Shown here: in pieces, positions 51,800 through 59,323 of the stretch
How the letters are laid out: every line of letters begins with the position of its first letter
Numbering within the stretch: position 1 is the first letter of the stretch
NCBI RefSeq assembly: GCF_034652275.1
Contig: NZ_JAXIWG010000002.1
Location: 558,001-622,000, forward strand
Reading direction: 5' to 3'
From: Yoonia sp034652275
GTDB taxonomy: Bacteria; Pseudomonadota; Alphaproteobacteria; Rhodobacterales; Rhodobacteraceae
Length of the DNA stretch: 64,000 bases
Notes under the pieces: generated by a model
Told to the model about the DNA's origin: nothing
The model's input: the letters and a program-made list of their open reading frames with translations, nothing else
Database searches by the model: none
Position numbers and translations under genes: made by a program

Positions 51800-53157
51800 G
51801 CGTCACGATCTCCGTTCTTGTTGACATAGCGTAGCAAGAAAAGCCCGATCATGAAAAGGAAGATTATCGGCAAAAAGCCCAATTGGTTGCTGCCCGTGAT
51901 GATCGTGAAGATCGTGATCAGCGCGGGCGCAAGGAATGCTGTGGCCTTGCCGGTCAGGGCGAAGAGGCCGAATGCCTCGGCCGGATGGTCGGGATGGGTA
52001 TGCCGCACCATCATCGAGCGCGATGAGGCATAAAGCGCACCACCCGCCCCGCCGATGCAGACGCCGCAGAAATAGAACACCAGATCGGGGATGGGGGACC
52101 CTTCGGGCAGCGGGATGCCAAAGATCGCCTCGCGCGACATGCCGACGATGATGACCGACACGCCGATCAGCACCCAGACGCAGGCTTTGATCACGGGTTT
52201 CGGGCCATAGCGTGCATCGCCCAAGCCGCCAAGCCATGTCACGATAGCCGCCGCGATGGCCGCGATGATGCCAAACACGCCGATCTGGATCGTCTGCCAT
52301 TGCAGCACCAGTGCCGCATAGACCCCGCCAAATGCATAGACCGCGTTCAGCGCGTCGCGATAGAACATCGACCCCAGCAGGAAATTCAGCAGGCTTTTGC
52401 GCTTCACGACGGATCGCAGCGTATCCATCAGCTCGCCCGCGACGGCGCGCATGTCGGTGGATTGGCGCACGGCATTGGGATCGTCGCGGACATAAAGAAA
52501 GAACGGGATGATAAAGATCACATACCAGATCGCGATGAACGGCCCGACCGACCGCGTGCCTTCGCGCAGCTCAGGGTCCAGCCCGAACAGCGGCGCATTG
52601 CCAAGCAGGGTGACGCCCTGATCGTTTTCCGCCAGCAACAGCAGCATCAGGAACAGCGACACCACCCCGCCCCAATAGCCGAACGCAGCACCCGACCCCG
52701 AGATGCGCCCGACCTCGCGGTCATTGCCCAAGGACGGCAGGATCGCGTTGACGAAGTTCAAGGCACTTTCTGCGGCGATAAAGCCCACATAGAACAGGAT
52801 CAGGATCAGGATCAGCGACGCGCCATCCGGCGTCAGCCCCCACAGCATCCAAGTCGCCACCACGTAAACGACCGAGAAAAAGGCGATCCACGGGATCTTG
52901 CGCCCTGACCGGTCGGCAAAGGCCCCAAGAAACGGCGCACTGAAGGCGATGAGCAGCCCTGCGACGGTCTGGCCTGCGGACCAGATCCATTGCGCGCGGG
53001 CGTTGGCGGCGGATTCCTCCAGCCCTGTGCCCAGATAATACTGTGCGGCGACGACCGCGAAATAGGGGCCGAAGATAAAGGTTAGCCCAAGCGTGTAAAA
53101 GGGCTGCGACGCCCAATCGAACGCCATCCATCCCCAGATCCGTTTCTTGCTGACCAT
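51769..53157 (-). CDS. MFS permease of the UMF1 (Atg22-like) type
   Basis: About 462 residues, twelve membrane segments. KKRIWGWMAFDWASQPFYTL and TFIFGPYFAVVAAQYYLG are the UMF1 start, and AFADRSGRKIPWIAFFSVVY is the conserved loop 2-3. Substrate unknown; relatives have been linked to amino-acid efflux in fungi. ATG 53157 is chosen because AGGGGCAGG precedes it; 53172 would add five residues. Cotranscribed with mepA by overlap. Confidence 0.9.
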   Translation of the reverse strand: MVSKKRIWGWMAFDWASQPFYTLGLTFIFGPYFAVVAAQYYLGTGLEESAANARAQWIWSAGQTVAGLLIAFSAPFLGAFADRSGRKIPWIAFFSVVYVVATWMLWGLTPDGASLILILILFYVGFIAAESALNFVNAILPSLGNDREVGRISGSGAAFGYWGGVVSLFLMLLLLAENDQGVTLLGNAPLFGLDPELREGTRSVGPFIAIWYVIFIIPFFLYVRDDPNAVRQSTDMRAVAGELMDTLRSVVKRKSLLNFLLGSMFYRDALNAVYAFGGVYAALVLQWQTIQIGVFGIIAAIAAAIVTWLGGLGDARYGPKPVIKACVWVLIGVSVIIVGMSREAIFGIPLPEGSPIPDLVFYFCGVCIGGAGGALYASSRSMMVRHTHPDHPAEAFGLFALTGKATAFLAPALITIFTIITGSNQLGFLPIIFLFMIGLFLLRYVNKNGDRDAWSALPQHSS

Positions 53158-53222
53158 GACCTGCCCCTGCATCCCTTTTCAGGGACTAGACACTGCAAAT
53201 CATGTCGCTGGCAAGACAAGGT

Positions 53223-53768
53223 TTAGGGATGCGCGCCGTGATCGACAGGGGGCCATGGGCGTGTGCGGTCGGCGTCGATCCAGCCTTGCACCCAGTCGGG
53301 CAGGCGCGGTTGCGGATCGCTCATGCCCATTTCCGCCAGCAGCCGTTCCGGTTTGACGATCCCGTTCCTGTCCGTCGCCGCAGAGCGGTAAAGGATCTGT
53401 ACCGCGCACTCCTGTCCGATCCAGATCGACTGGTCGAGATACATGAATTTGTCATCCCAGCCGATGCATTTGCTGACCATGCGGAACCGTGTGAAGGGCC
53501 TGATCCGCTTGCGATAGCGCACTGACGCACCTGCCATCGTCAGCCCCCAGCCATTGCGCTGCAAAGCGGCTACAAGCCCGGTGCGGATACCCAGCCCCGT
53601 GCGGCCCAGATCCATGATCGTCAGGATGCGCCCGTTGTTCATCTCGAGATAAACATCGATATCCTGCGGCCAGCAGCGGTGCCACGACACATGCGCGTCC
53701 ATCGGCCCAAGCGCGGGCCTGCGCCGGTTGACGAACAGTTCTTTCATGGTGCGGATGACGGGATACAT
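53223..53768 (-). CDS. Thioesterase-like protein (hotdog fold)
   Basis: 181 residues. Single hotdog domain of the 4HBT/THEM6-like type: DIDVYLEMNNGRILTIMDLG corresponds to the DxDxxxHxNN-like active-site turn, followed by GASVRYRKRIRPFTRFRMVS. Probable acyl-CoA thioesterase; substrate unknown. A TGACGT-AA-ACGTCA palindrome lies 38 bases upstream, in its promoter, suggesting control by a fatty-acid or CoA-thioester sensing repressor. Confidence 0.85.
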   Translation of the reverse strand: MYPVIRTMKELFVNRRRPALGPMDAHVSWHRCWPQDIDVYLEMNNGRILTIMDLGRTGLGIRTGLVAALQRNGWGLTMAGASVRYRKRIRPFTRFRMVSKCIGWDDKFMYLDQSIWIGQECAVQILYRSAATDRNGIVKPERLLAEMGMSDPQPRLPDWVQGWIDADRTRPWPPVDHGAHP

Positions 53769-53805
53769 GCAATGCCTCTCTGGATGCTCCCGAGATGGGC
53801 ATAGC

Positions 53806-53819
53806 TGACGTAAACGTCA
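53806..53819. promoter_or_regulatory. Palindromic operator candidate upstream of the thioesterase gene
   Basis: TGACGT-AA-ACGTCA, perfect 6-base arms, in the divergent gap between the thioesterase and yggT genes. It resembles sites described for MerR-type regulators of branched-chain and fatty-acid degradation (LiuR), a comparison made from memory. Confidence 0.45.
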
Positions 53820-53905
53820 ACTTTGACCTTGGGGCAACCATGGGCTTGCCGGACAAGGCCAGAACGCTTAGGTCAGTGCCACACATTCCAAAGGGCGTTT
53901 CTTCC

Positions 53906-54193
53906 ATGCTTACCATCATCCAGGCATTGCTTTTGATCATCGGCGTCGTGCGATTTTTTGTCATCGCCCATTTCATCATGAGCTGGCTGATCCGGTTCGA
54001 GGTGCTGAACGTCCGCCAGCAATTTGTAGGGCAGGTGTGGTACACGCTGGAACGCGTGCTGGAGCCGATCTATGGCCCGATCCGGCGGATGCTGCCCAAC
54101 ATGGGCGGGATCGACCTGTCGCCCATCGTGGTGTTGGTGGGTCTGGAGATCCTGCGCATCTTCCTGATCAACAACATGAGCATGTTCCTCTGA
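53906..54193 (+). CDS. YggT-family membrane protein
   Basis: 95 residues with two membrane helices (about 5-25 and 65-85). LEPIYGPIRRMLPNMGGIDL, followed by SPIVVLVGLEILR, is the YggT signature. The family is linked to cell division/osmotic robustness and to the membrane in many bacteria, but lacks a firm function. ATG 53906 (MLTIIQALLLI) is used; longer frames upstream lack homology. Confidence 0.92.
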   Translation: MLTIIQALLLIIGVVRFFVIAHFIMSWLIRFEVLNVRQQFVGQVWYTLERVLEPIYGPIRRMLPNMGGIDLSPIVVLVGLEILRIFLINNMSMFL

Positions 54194-54279
54194 CCTGTGA
54201 AAGCGTTGCAGGACATGGTTGCGCGCTGGCCGGTTTTGCTGGAAACTCCGGTGATGATTGCAATCAAGGAGCAGTGACG

Positions 54280-54681
54280 ATGGGTGTTTTCGACCTTTCC
54301 CGCAAAAGTTTGGCCATCCTGCTGTCGGCCCAACTGCTGTTGGCCACGCAGACTGCGACGCTGGCGCAGGCGCAGATGCTGGGGACCGAAGATGCGATCG
54401 CCCGTTATGCCGCGATGGCCGACCGCGACCTGCTGCTTGGTGAACTGCAGCGCGCCGAGGTCCGCGACCAGATCATCGACCTTGGTATCGACCCCGCCGA
54501 GGCAGAGGCGCGTCTGGCCGCATTGTCCGACGCAGAGATTGCGACGATCCTGACGCAGATGGAAAACGACAGCGCGGGTGCCGATATCGTGGGCACGTTG
54601 TTCACCGTCTTCATCATCCTGCTGGTCACCGATTTCCTGTGCTTCACAAGGGTGTTCAGCTTTACCCGTTGCGTCCGCTAA
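54280..54681 (+). CDS. PA2779-family protein
   Basis: 133 residues. Signal peptide (about 1-30, ends TLAQAQ), a helical middle (RYAAMADRDLLLGELQRAEV, then RDQIIDLGIDPAEAEARLAA), and a C-terminal membrane segment (IVGTLFTVFIILLVTDFLCF). This matches the PA2779 family, regularly paired with the PA2778 peptidase gene, which overlaps here by 43 bases. AAGGAG is 8 bases before the ATG. Function unknown. Confidence 0.85.
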   Translation: MGVFDLSRKSLAILLSAQLLLATQTATLAQAQMLGTEDAIARYAAMADRDLLLGELQRAEVRDQIIDLGIDPAEAEARLAALSDAEIATILTQMENDSAGADIVGTLFTVFIILLVTDFLCFTRVFSFTRCVR

Positions 54682-55493
54682 CGGCCTTTCTGGCAGGCGC
54701 GCTGGCCTTTCTGGCCGCCTGCGCCGCACCCTTCGACCCTGACGCGCGGCTGACGGTCGATGTCCCGACCCGTGCAGAGATCGCAGGCGTGCCCTTGATC
54801 CGGCAAGAGGCGTTTTTTTGCGGACCCGCCTCTATCGCGATGGTGATGCAATGGGCGGGCTCGGATGTGACGCAAGAACAGGTTGCGGCGCTTGCCTTCA
54901 GCCCCGGTGCGGGTGGTACTTATACCGCAGACATGATCGGCAGCAGCCGCAGGCTGGGGCAACTCGCCGTCGAGATCCGCACATTCGATCAATTACTGGC
55001 CGAGGTTGCCGCTGGTCATCCGGTGATCGTATTCCAGAACCTTGGCCTCGGGGTCGCCCCTGTTTGGCACTATGGCGTTGTGACGGGCTATGATTTCGAC
55101 CGTGACGAGGTCTATCTGAACTCCGGCCAAGCGGACCTAATGGTCATGCCTTTCGCCGTGTTCGAACGGACGTGGCGGCGCGGTGACTATTGGGGGCTGG
55201 TCGTTTTGCCGCCGGATCGCCTGCCTGTCAGCGTGGGGCAGACGGCGGTCTTGTCGGCGGCGGCGGCGCTGGAGCGGGCCGGTCAGCCAGAGGCCGCAGA
55301 AACTTTGTATCATACGGGTGCGGACCGCTGGCCCGACAACTGGCTGTGGCTTTTCGGCTTGGGCAACGCGCGTTATGCGCAAGGCGATCTGCGCGGCGCC
55401 CGCAGCGCCTTGCGGCAGGCGCAGGCACTGGCCCCCGGTATTCCCGAAATCCGCGCCAATCTGGCGACCGTCACGACCGCGCTGGGCCGCTAG
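54639..55493 (+). CDS. PA2778-family C39-like cysteine peptidase with TPR tail
   Basis: 284 residues, GTG start. A lipoprotein signal ends FLAAC (Cys about residue 28). The peptidase domain has QEAFFCGPASIAMVMQWAG with the catalytic Cys and WHYGVVTGYD with the His, as in bacteriocin-leader-type C39 peptidases; the C-terminal third has TPR-like repeats (ALERAGQPEAAETLYHTGAD, then ALRQAQALAPGIPEIRANLA). It acts in the periplasm, probably with the PA2779 protein; the substrate is unknown. The two reading frames overlap by 43 bases. Confidence 0.87.
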   Translation: MLHKGVQLYPLRPLTAFLAGALAFLAACAAPFDPDARLTVDVPTRAEIAGVPLIRQEAFFCGPASIAMVMQWAGSDVTQEQVAALAFSPGAGGTYTADMIGSSRRLGQLAVEIRTFDQLLAEVAAGHPVIVFQNLGLGVAPVWHYGVVTGYDFDRDEVYLNSGQADLMVMPFAVFERTWRRGDYWGLVVLPPDRLPVSVGQTAVLSAAAALERAGQPEAAETLYHTGADRWPDNWLWLFGLGNARYAQGDLRGARSALRQAQALAPGIPEIRANLATVTTALGR

Positions 55494-55615
55494 GCGAAAC
55501 GGCTGTCGCCTATCGGAACGGCGCATGGCGCAAAAGCACCGCTGGCGGTCGCGCCTGACCTTTCCGTGCGGCAAAGCCCGTGGTCTATTCTGCCAAAGCG
55601 CAGCGGAGATGCCTG

Positions 55616-58381
55616 ATGTCCGACCCGATCACCTTTACCCTTGATGGCGCAACCGTCACCGCCGCCCCCGGCCAGACGATCTGGGAGGTGGCGAACGGGC
55701 GCGGTCTGGTGATCCCGCATCTTTGCCACAAACCCGCCCCCGGCTATCGGTCCGACGGTAACTGCCGCGCCTGCATGGTCGCCATCGAAGGTGAACGCAC
55801 GCTGGCCGCATCCTGCATCCGCGAACCGCGCGACGGCATGGTCGTGACCACCAACCAACCGCGCGAGGTGCAGGCGCGGCGCATGGTGATGGAACTGCTG
55901 GTCGCCGACCAGCCAGCGCAGGCTGTGGCGCATGACCGGTCCAGCCATCTGTGGGACATGGCCGACGCGCAAGGTGTGGCTGTCAGCCGCTTTCCCGCCA
56001 AGGCCGAGCATATTCCGCTGCTGGATGACAGCCATGTCGCGATGTCGGTGAACCTTGATGCCTGTATCCAATGCGGGCTTTGCGTGCGGGCCTGCCGCGA
56101 AGTGCAGGTCAATGATGTGATCGGCATGGCGGGGCGCGGTGGCACCGCCTATCCGGTGTTCGACATGGATGACCCGATGGGGGGATCGTCCTGCGTAGCC
56201 TGCGGCGAATGTGTGCAGGCCTGCCCGACAGGGGCGCTGCTGCCCGCGACGGTGACCGATGAAAACCAGCAGGGCGATACCCGCGATTTTGACCGCGAGG
56301 TCGCCAGTGTCTGCCCGTTCTGCGGTGTGGGGTGTCAGGTCAGCCTCAAGATCAAGGACAATAAGGTCAAGTTCGTCGAAGGCATCAACGGCCCTGCGAA
56401 CGAAGGGCGGCTATGCGTCAAGGGGCGGTTCGGGTTCGACTATATCCATCATCCGCACCGCCTGACCAAACCGCTGATCCGCCGCGCCGATGCGCCCGCC
56501 AAGGGGCTGAACGTCGATCCCGGCAACTGGCAGACCCATTTCCGCGAGGCGACATGGGACGAAGCACTGGATGCCGCGGCCAACGGCCTGAGCGCGATTG
56601 GCGGCAAGGGCGTGGCGGGCTTCGGCTCGGCCAAATGCACCAATGAAGAGGCCTATCTGTTCCAGAAACTGATCCGGCAGGGGTTCGGCCACAACAACGT
56701 CGACCACTGCACGCGGCTTTGCCATGCGTCATCGGTGGCGGCCTTGATGGAAAATGTCGGCTCCGGTGCCGTGACCGCGACCTTCAACCAGATTGAACAT
56801 TCCGATGTCGCCATCGTCATCGGCGCCAACCCGATCGAAAACCACCCCGTTGCCGCGACCTATTTCAAGCAATTCGCCAAACGCGGCGGCAAGCTGATCG
56901 TGATGGACCCGCGCGGGCAGGCGTTGAAACGGCATGCCTCGCATATGCTGCAATTCCGTCCCGGTGCCGATGTGTCGATGCTGAACGCGATCATGCATGT
57001 GATCGTCGAGGAACAGCTTTACGACCAGCAATATATCGCCGCCTATACCGAGAATTGGGAAGCCGAGAAGGCGCATCTGGCCGATTTCAGCCCAGAAAAG
57101 ATGGCCGGCATCTGCGGGATCGATGCCGAAACGCTCCGCGATGTGGCGCGCACCTTTGCCGGTGCGAAGGCTGCGATGATTTTCTGGGGCATGGGCGTCA
57201 GCCAGCATATCCACGGCACCGACAACGCGCGCTGCCTGATTTCGCTGGCGCTGATGACAGGGCAGGTAGGACGTCCGGGGTCCGGCTTGCATCCGCTTCG
57301 CGGGCAGAACAACGTGCAGGGCGCGTCGGATGCAGGCATGATCCCGATGTTTTTGCCCGATTACCAGCCCGTCGGCGACCAGGGCGTGCGCACCGCGTTT
57401 CAGGAGGTGTGGCAGCACGGCGAGATCGACGCCACCAAGGGCCTGACCGTGACCGAGATTCTGGATGCCGTGCATGATGGCGACATCCACGGTATGTATA
57501 TCCTCGGCGAAAACCCCGCCATGTCGGACCCCGATGTGGATCATGCACGTGCGGCCCTTGCCAAGCTGTCGCATCTGGTCGTGCAGGACATCTTCATCAC
57601 CGAAACCGCCAATTTCGCCGATGTGATCCTGCCCGCCAGCGCCTTTGCCGAAAAGACCGGCACGGTGACCAACACCAACCGGCAGGTCCAGATGGGCCGC
57701 CCCGCCGTGCCGCCCCCCGGCCACGCGCGCGAGGATTGGTGGATCACCGTGGAACTGGCCAAACGGCTGGGCCTGCCATGGACCTATGCGCATCCGTCCG
57801 AGGTGTTCGGCGAAATGACCCAAGTTATGGCGTCGCTCAACAATATCACTTGGGACCGGCTCGAAGCGCAAAGTGCGGTGACCTATCCGTCGCTCACGCC
57901 CGATGATCCGGGCCAGCCGATTGTCTTTGCCGATGGTTTCCCGCGCGAGAATGGCCGCGCCAAATTCACCCCCGCCAGCGTGATCGCGCCGGACGAGACG
58001 CCTGATGCCGACTACCCGATGATCATGACCACGGGACGCCAGCTCGAACATTGGCACACCGGCTCGATGACACGGCGGTCGCGCGTGCTGGACGCGGTCG
58101 AACCCGAGGCGAATTGTTCGCTGCATCCCGCGACCCTGCGCAGGCTGGGCGTGGAGCCGGGCGGGATGGTGCGCCTGACGACACGGCGCGGCAGCATCGA
58201 CATCATGGCGCGGTCCGACCGCGCGGTCGCCCCCGACATGGTCTTTGTCCCCTTTGCCTATGTCGAGGCGGCAGCGAATATCCTGACCAATCCCGCGATC
58301 GACCCCTATGGTAAGATCCCCGAATTCAAGTTTGCCGCCGTCAGGGTGGAGAAAGCGCAAAGCGAGGTCGCGGCGGAGTAG
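55616..58381 (+). CDS. fdhA: Formate dehydrogenase alpha subunit, molybdenum type
   Basis: About 921 residues, like FdsA/FdhA of NAD-linked formate dehydrogenases. A [2Fe-2S] domain has Cys 37, 50, 53 and 67; ferredoxin-type [4Fe-4S] sites have Cys 150/153/156/160 and 193/196/199/203; the molybdopterin domain binds a cluster through Cys 233/236/240/267 (CPFCGVGC) and molybdenum through Cys369-His370 (CTRLCHASS). The His-Cys3 cluster normally between the first two is not ligated: residues 98-114 carry none of its cysteines. No beta, gamma, fdsC or fdsD gene is adjacent. GGAG precedes ATG 55616. Confidence 0.92.
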   Translation: MSDPITFTLDGATVTAAPGQTIWEVANGRGLVIPHLCHKPAPGYRSDGNCRACMVAIEGERTLAASCIREPRDGMVVTTNQPREVQARRMVMELLVADQPAQAVAHDRSSHLWDMADAQGVAVSRFPAKAEHIPLLDDSHVAMSVNLDACIQCGLCVRACREVQVNDVIGMAGRGGTAYPVFDMDDPMGGSSCVACGECVQACPTGALLPATVTDENQQGDTRDFDREVASVCPFCGVGCQVSLKIKDNKVKFVEGINGPANEGRLCVKGRFGFDYIHHPHRLTKPLIRRADAPAKGLNVDPGNWQTHFREATWDEALDAAANGLSAIGGKGVAGFGSAKCTNEEAYLFQKLIRQGFGHNNVDHCTRLCHASSVAALMENVGSGAVTATFNQIEHSDVAIVIGANPIENHPVAATYFKQFAKRGGKLIVMDPRGQALKRHASHMLQFRPGADVSMLNAIMHVIVEEQLYDQQYIAAYTENWEAEKAHLADFSPEKMAGICGIDAETLRDVARTFAGAKAAMIFWGMGVSQHIHGTDNARCLISLALMTGQVGRPGSGLHPLRGQNNVQGASDAGMIPMFLPDYQPVGDQGVRTAFQEVWQHGEIDATKGLTVTEILDAVHDGDIHGMYILGENPAMSDPDVDHARAALAKLSHLVVQDIFITETANFADVILPASAFAEKTGTVTNTNRQVQMGRPAVPPPGHAREDWWITVELAKRLGLPWTYAHPSEVFGEMTQVMASLNNITWDRLEAQSAVTYPSLTPDDPGQPIVFADGFPRENGRAKFTPASVIAPDETPDADYPMIMTTGRQLEHWHTGSMTRRSRVLDAVEPEANCSLHPATLRRLGVEPGGMVRLTTRRGSIDIMARSDRAVAPDMVFVPFAYVEAAANILTNPAIDPYGKIPEFKFAAVRVEKAQSEVAAE

Positions 58382-58523
58382 CGGTCAGCCGGAGTAGCCC
58401 TGCAAGGTGATTGCCGGAGGTTGGATGTCAGCTATGCGGGACTTTCCCGACCTTCATTGAAATTCAGATAAGGACCGCTTTGAGAGCAAACTGCCCAGCT
58501 AGATGTGTGCCAAACTGACTAAA

Positions 58524-59024
58524 TCATAGCCCCATAAAGTGTTCAAATTGAGTAAGATCATGTAATATTTCACCGCTGTCAGCGCTGACATTGAAAAAAC
58601 CGACACCGGTCGTCAAAGCTGTATTGAACACGCGGTTGTAAGCCAGATCTGAGACCGACCAAGCAAACGCAATGTAGATGGCATTACCCGCGATGCAATA
58701 ATCAGTGACTAAGGCTTCATTGAACGCTGGTGGAGGAGAAGAACTCAGAGCTTTTGAGCCGAATATTTTTGACAAAAAGCCCTTCGGCTTGGATTCCAGA
58801 AGTGGCGGGCTTGGTTGATCAAAATCATAGGCGTCAGGACCATTCATCGGTGGAAATTCTTTACGCATCACTTCATAGAATTCACGCAGATTGCCCGTTA
58901 CGCCCACCGGTGAGTTGTAGTCTCTGTCCTCATTCCACTTTACGAGCTGATTATACCAAATCATAAATTCTGTCCGCCCACGTGGTGCCACTGCTGGGTC
59001 AAAAACCAATAGGTCGTAGCTCAT
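58524..59024 (-). CDS. Orphan immunity-like conserved protein
   Basis: 166 residues, no signal. SYDLLVFDPAVAPRGRTEFM, ending in a WYNQLVKWNE stretch, and DYCIAGNAIYIAFAWSVSDL and GVGFFNVSADSGEILHD are conserved blocks of a widespread family that I recall as toxin-immunity-like, found scattered in proteobacteria. A Pro/Ser-rich insert (about 85-115) is less conserved. Composition is AT-richer than flanking genes, and no toxin gene is adjacent. ATG 59024 has AAGGA 8 bases upstream; 59075 would add 17 residues. Confidence 0.65.
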   Translation of the reverse strand: MSYDLLVFDPAVAPRGRTEFMIWYNQLVKWNEDRDYNSPVGVTGNLREFYEVMRKEFPPMNGPDAYDFDQPSPPLLESKPKGFLSKIFGSKALSSSPPPAFNEALVTDYCIAGNAIYIAFAWSVSDLAYNRVFNTALTTGVGFFNVSADSGEILHDLTQFEHFMGL

Positions 59025-59193
59025 GTTCGCGTCCTTCAATAACAACTGAACCACAAAGGCTGGCGGCTCTTTCATAGATTTTCAAACACTCGTGCAATGT
59101 GCAGCATCCGTCAAGTTGGGCTCGAAGCTGTCACTTGTAGTTGACATGCCGCGCGTTGCAGTTGGTGGTCGCTAGCGGCGCCAAACCATTAAC

Positions 59194-59207
59194 TGAACGC
59201 CCGTTCA
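59194..59207. promoter_or_regulatory. TetR-type palindrome upstream of the acyl-CoA ligase operon
   Basis: TGAACG-CC-CGTTCA, perfect 6-base arms, 117 bases before the ligase start, flanked by A/T-rich bases. Its size and symmetry fit a TetR-family operator, of the kind that controls fatty or aromatic acid degradation. It is the only such repeat in the 299-base gap. Confidence 0.45.
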
Positions 59208-59323
59208 AAAAATGATTTGACGGATGGTCCTGCGGCCCGCAAGATCAACCCCAAGGCAGCGCGTTGCGAGGAGGCGACTCGCTGCCATGGGCGGGAAAAC
59301 CGCCCAAAGGGAGGATCATCAAG

